This document shows positions 6,238 to 8,302 of a stretch of 8,302 nt of DNA, piece by piece. A program made the translations under genes and the position numbers. The notes under the pieces were generated by a model. It had not been told where the DNA came from, ran no database searches, and saw only the letters and a list, made by a program, of their open reading frames with translations. The stretch spans positions 1 through 8,302 of the forward strand of contig JASBVW010000050.1 in NCBI GenBank assembly GCA_029961005.1, given 5' to 3'. This DNA is from Bacillota bacterium. Lineage in GTDB: Bacteria; Bacillota; UBA5301; JASBVW01. Position 1 is the stretch's first letter. Each line of letters begins with the position of its first letter.

Positions 6238-6281
6238 AAAAAACACGAAGCGGGTTTTCGGTGATTCCGGAAACCCGCTTC
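6238..6281 (-). terminator. Intrinsic terminator of the tRNA-Gly gene
   Basis: A near-perfect hairpin spans 6247-6281. The outer arms GAAGCGGGTTT (6247-6257) and AAACCCGCTTC (6271-6281) are fully complementary, and four more pairs (one G-U) close a TGATT loop. On the minus strand the stem is followed by GTG and six T (6243-6238), just 5 bases past the tRNA 3' end. On the + strand there is no T-run, so it should terminate the tRNA transcript but not pabBC. Confidence 0.88.
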
Positions 6282-6286
6282 AAAAC

Positions 6287-6362
6287 TGGAGCCGGCGACG
6301 GGACTCGAACCCGCGACCCTCGGCTTGGGAAGCCAATGCTCTACCAACTGAGCCACGTCCGC
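6287..6362 (-). tRNA. tRNA-Gly, anticodon CCC, with a mismatched acceptor stem
   Basis: A 76-base cloverleaf decodes GGG. The anticodon arm is TTGGC-TTCCCAA-GCCGA, with anticodon CCC. The D-arm is GCTC-AGTTGGTA-GAGC. The T-arm is GCGGG-TTCGAGT-CCCGT after a 5-base variable loop. CCA is encoded (6287-6289), and the discriminator is U73, as expected for bacterial tRNA-Gly. The acceptor arms, 5' GCGGACG and 3' CGCCGGC, pair at only five of seven positions: 3:70 is G-G and 5:68 is A-C. A fully paired 3' arm would be CGTCCGC. The gene has its own promoter and terminator, so it may be functional, but the two mismatches are odd for a tRNA. Confidence 0.9.
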
Positions 6363-6400
6363 TCGCAAACCTAGCTCTTTTTCACCCTGTTGCAAGTTAT

Positions 6401-6429
6401 AGTATACGGCGAGAGCCGGCGGTTGTCAA
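6401..6429 (-). promoter_or_regulatory. Near-consensus sigma-70 promoter of the tRNA-Gly gene
   Basis: On the minus strand TTGACA (6429-6424) is a perfect -35 box, followed by a 17-base spacer and TATACT (6406-6401) as -10. The predicted start is near 6394, about 32 bases before the mature tRNA 5' end at 6362. The -35 hexamer contains the TGA stop codon of the upstream transporter gene. Confidence 0.88.
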
Positions 6430-7325
6430 GAGCTATTGACCAGCAACACCCCCGCCAAGGTCACCAACCCTCCCACCAGGGAGAGGAGAGCGGGCAGCTC
6501 GCCCAGCCAGACCAGGGCGATCAGAATGGCCAGCACGGGAGAGAGGTAAAGAAAGCTGGCCGCCACTGAAGCCGGGATCCGCGCCAGCGCATAGGCCCAG
6601 GTCACATAGGCCAGGGCGGCCGGGAAGATCCCCAGGTAGATCACGGAGAGGGTGGCGGAGAGCGGCGCCGCCTGGATCTCCGCCGCCAGGCCGGGGAGAA
6701 AGACCAACATCAGAAGCGTGCCCAACCAGATGGTGTAAGAGGTAAGCTCCAGGGCGCTGTATTTTTTCAGGTAGGGCTTTTGAAAGACGAAATAAAGGCT
6801 GGTGCTCAGGGCCGCCAGCAGAATTAACAGGGCTGCGCGGCTAAAATGCATGCCGCCCCCCTCTTCCCCCAGGGCAATCAGGGCCACGCCGGCAAAGCTC
6901 ACGGCAATCCCCAGCCAGCCCCGGGGCTTCAACCGTTCCTGCAGGAAAACCGCGGCCAGAAGGGCGGTAAAGACGGGACCGGCGGCAATCAAAAGGCTGG
7001 CCGCCCCTGCCGTCACGCTGACTTCTCCGTAAGAGAGCGGCACGTGATAAGCGGCGATCCCCGTCAAACCCAAGAAGAGGAGGGCGGGCAGGTCCTTCAC
7101 CTCCGGCAGGCGCATCCGGGTCACCAAGGCGTAGCCCGCCAGCACCGCGGAAGCCACCAGAAAACGCAGGAGGGCCAGGTGTCCGGGGGAATAGCCAGTC
7201 AGCCCGGCTCGGATGCCGGCAAAGGCGGACGCCCAAAAAAAGACGCTCACTCCCACCGCGGTCAGCGAGCGGGCATCTACGGGAGATGCGACGCTGAGAG
7301 ATCTGTTTGTCAAGGCTGGTTTCAC
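6426..7325 (-). CDS. EamA-family (DMT superfamily) permease
   Basis: This is a polytopic membrane protein of 299 residues with two EamA repeats and about ten hydrophobic segments, the layout of drug/metabolite transporters such as RhaT/YdcZ-like and amino-acid exporters. Repeat one shows VSVFFWASAFAGIRAG and AGPVFTALLAAVFLQERL. Repeat two ends with YLSPVLAILIALVWLGE. The ERL and GE motifs at the repeat ends are typical of EamA. The substrate cannot be read from sequence. I chose GTG 7325 because GAGGGAGG (7340-7333) sits 7 bases ahead of it. An earlier in-frame GTG at 7352, directly beside the hepT-like stop, would add nine residues but has no such site. The stop TGA 6428-6426 lies inside the tRNA promoter. 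Confidence 0.85.
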   Translation of the reverse strand: MKPALTNRSLSVASPVDARSLTAVGVSVFFWASAFAGIRAGLTGYSPGHLALLRFLVASAVLAGYALVTRMRLPEVKDLPALLFLGLTGIAAYHVPLSYGEVSVTAGAASLLIAAGPVFTALLAAVFLQERLKPRGWLGIAVSFAGVALIALGEEGGGMHFSRAALLILLAALSTSLYFVFQKPYLKKYSALELTSYTIWLGTLLMLVFLPGLAAEIQAAPLSATLSVIYLGIFPAALAYVTWAYALARIPASVAASFLYLSPVLAILIALVWLGELPALLSLVGGLVTLAGVLLVNSS

Positions 7326-7352
7326 GTTTCGGCCTCCCTCGACCAATAGCAC

Positions 7353-7790
7353 TTAGGTGCGCCCCTCCAGGTAGCGCTGAATCTGGTCGATGAATCTCTG
7401 GTAGTCGTCATAATGGTCTTGCAGGATCTCGTAGACCTGAGCCGGTGTTACCTCATCGTACATGTGGACCACCCGATTGCGGAACTTAGCCATAGCAATA
7501 TAGAGGGGGAGATCTTCCTCAGGTAAAATACCCGCCTGGGCCAGGATCTGAAAGGAGTCCGCGTACGTCTTGGGAGATTGGTGGATCTCCCGGACAATGA
7601 TGTGATTACACGTATCAACCATGGCTTCGATGGCCACCTGAAGGTTATAAATTGTAGCATCGACGTTGCGAAAATCCGCTAAAAATTCGGCCCTGGGCAA
7701 TCGCCGGAGTTCTTTCAGCCTCTTCAGGCGTTTTTCGAGGTCGGCTAGGAAAGACAGGATCTTCTCCCGTTTAATCCCCCCACTTGGCAC
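7353..7790 (-). CDS. HepT-like HEPN ribonuclease (DUF86), toxin of a HepT/MntA pair
   Basis: This protein of 145 residues is all-helical in appearance, with a charged coiled N-terminus (KREKILSFLADLEKRLKRLKELRR). The HEPN catalytic motif RX4HXY is intact: Arg104, His109 and Tyr111 in RNRVVHMY. In characterised HepT proteins this motif forms an RNase active site, and the tyrosine is adenylylated by the partner MntA to silence it. The start is GTG 7790 with GGGAGGG about 8 bases upstream. It overlaps the end of the mntA-like gene by 20 bases, which indicates coupled translation, and precedes the EamA gene. The family call is firm; toxicity in this host is inferred. Confidence 0.85.
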   Translation of the reverse strand: MPSGGIKREKILSFLADLEKRLKRLKELRRLPRAEFLADFRNVDATIYNLQVAIEAMVDTCNHIIVREIHQSPKTYADSFQILAQAGILPEEDLPLYIAMAKFRNRVVHMYDEVTPAQVYEILQDHYDDYQRFIDQIQRYLEGRT

Positions 7791-8302
7791 TGCTGCTTCC
7801 CTCCCGCAGGTGCTCCTCGTAGTCCCGGTACATTTTAGCCAGCACCGGTTGATAATCCAGGTAATAATCGATCGTCTGCTCCCGGAAGTCCTCTACCCGA
7901 CCGGGATCCCGGGCAAAGACGAGATCTCCTTCGGAAATGGCCGCAAAGCGGACCGCAGCAGGAGCGGTGTTTAAGTTTACAACATCCACCTTCTCCCGTT
8001 CCAAAAGGAGAGAGAGGGCACCTTCTATCTCCAGGAGCTCCCAGAGCCCTTTATCCTCCTCTCCTTCCGCAAAGATGAGGCCAAAGTCTATATCACTCAA
8101 CGGGGTTTCCAGGGACGTACCAAAAGAGCCAAAGAGATAAACCCCTTCGATGGAGGATTGCGCCGCGAAGTATTCTTTTACTTTCTCCAGCCGGTCACCC
8201 AGGCAATGCAGATTGCGCGCAGGCCCCCCCTCGGAAATTTTTCCTTCGGAGAACCCCCTCCTCTCGAAGGCGCGGTCTGGCCTTCGGGCTCTGCTAGAGT
8301 AC
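7771..8302 (-). CDS. MntA-like minimal nucleotidyltransferase, antitoxin of the HepT pair; start unresolved
   Basis: The protein carries the MNT motif GS-x10-DxD, seen as GSFGTSLETPLSDIDFG, plus a later VDVVNL giving the third acidic residue. MntA antitoxins of this type transfer AMP to the tyrosine of HepT. The reading frame is open to the right edge, with no in-frame ATG, GTG or TTG upstream of the GS motif. The only internal start is a TTG at 8100-8098, which would cut off GS and so cannot be right. Homologous N-termini usually begin near LEKVKEYF, around 8202-8180, where a CTG at 8202 is the nearest candidate. The true start may be CTG, lie outside the window, or have been lost at the C7 tract 8224-8230. 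The stop is TAA 7773-7771. Confidence 0.75.
   Translation of the reverse strand, partial: YSSRARRPDRAFERRGFSEGKISEGGPARNLHCLGDRLEKVKEYFAAQSSIEGVYLFGSFGTSLETPLSDIDFGLIFAEGEEDKGLWELLEIEGALSLLLEREKVDVVNLNTAPAAVRFAAISEGDLVFARDPGRVEDFREQTIDYYLDYQPVLAKMYRDYEEHLREGSSSAKWGD

Noticed and set aside
6247..6281. The large palindrome as a terminator for pabBC on the + strand
   Set aside because: The + strand has no T-run after the stem; the T-run is only on the minus side, just downstream of the tRNA.
6201..6395. A 64-codon minus-strand open frame covering the tRNA region
   Set aside because: It is the chance translation of the tRNA-Gly gene and its terminator.
1..8302. CRISPR array, insertion sequence or att site
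   Set aside because: I saw no regularly spaced direct repeats, no transposase or integrase motifs and no terminal inverted repeats with target duplications.

Overview
The window looks like chromosomal DNA of an anaerobic Bacillota of the Moorella/Desulfotomaculum kind. The grounds are strong GGAGG ribosome binding sites, GTG starts, a tungstate-uptake operon behind a molybdenum/tungsten-cofactor type riboswitch, a CCA-encoded tRNA and mixed 50-65 % GC. This is an inference from gene content; no marker gene is present. The first ~200 bases look foreign: they encode the middle of an actinobacterial-type GNAT acetyltransferase, joined in frame to a cell-wall amidase that lacks its N-terminal zinc-binding motif. 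That junction looks like a chimera, either of assembly or of recombination.

Layout, + strand: (1) 2-742, GNAT-like fragment fused to an N-acetylmuramoyl-L-alanine amidase body. (2) 799-1208, a ModE-type operator followed by a short one-domain ModE-like regulator. (3) 1281-1444, a Moco/Tuco-family riboswitch with a clear intrinsic terminator and a competing hairpin. (4) 1474-3947, tupA-tupB-tupC, a complete tungstate ABC importer. (5) 3973-6224, pabB-pabC, which make p-aminobenzoate for folate; they follow tupC closely but have visibly lower GC.

Minus strand: (6) 6238-6429, a tRNA-Gly(CCC) gene with a near-consensus promoter and its own terminator; its acceptor stem carries two mismatches. 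(7) 6426-7325, an EamA/DMT-family transporter. (8) 7353-8302, a HepT/MntA-type toxin-antitoxin pair (HEPN RNase plus minimal nucleotidyltransferase); the start of the mntA-like gene is not resolved before the window edge.

The most coherent system is the metal-uptake locus at 799-3947. A ModE box lies in front of the regulator, and a cofactor-sensing RNA with a transcription terminator lies in front of tupA. This suggests two-layer control of tungstate import, by a DNA-binding protein and by the end-product cofactor. No stretch above 300 bases lacks a gene or RNA element.
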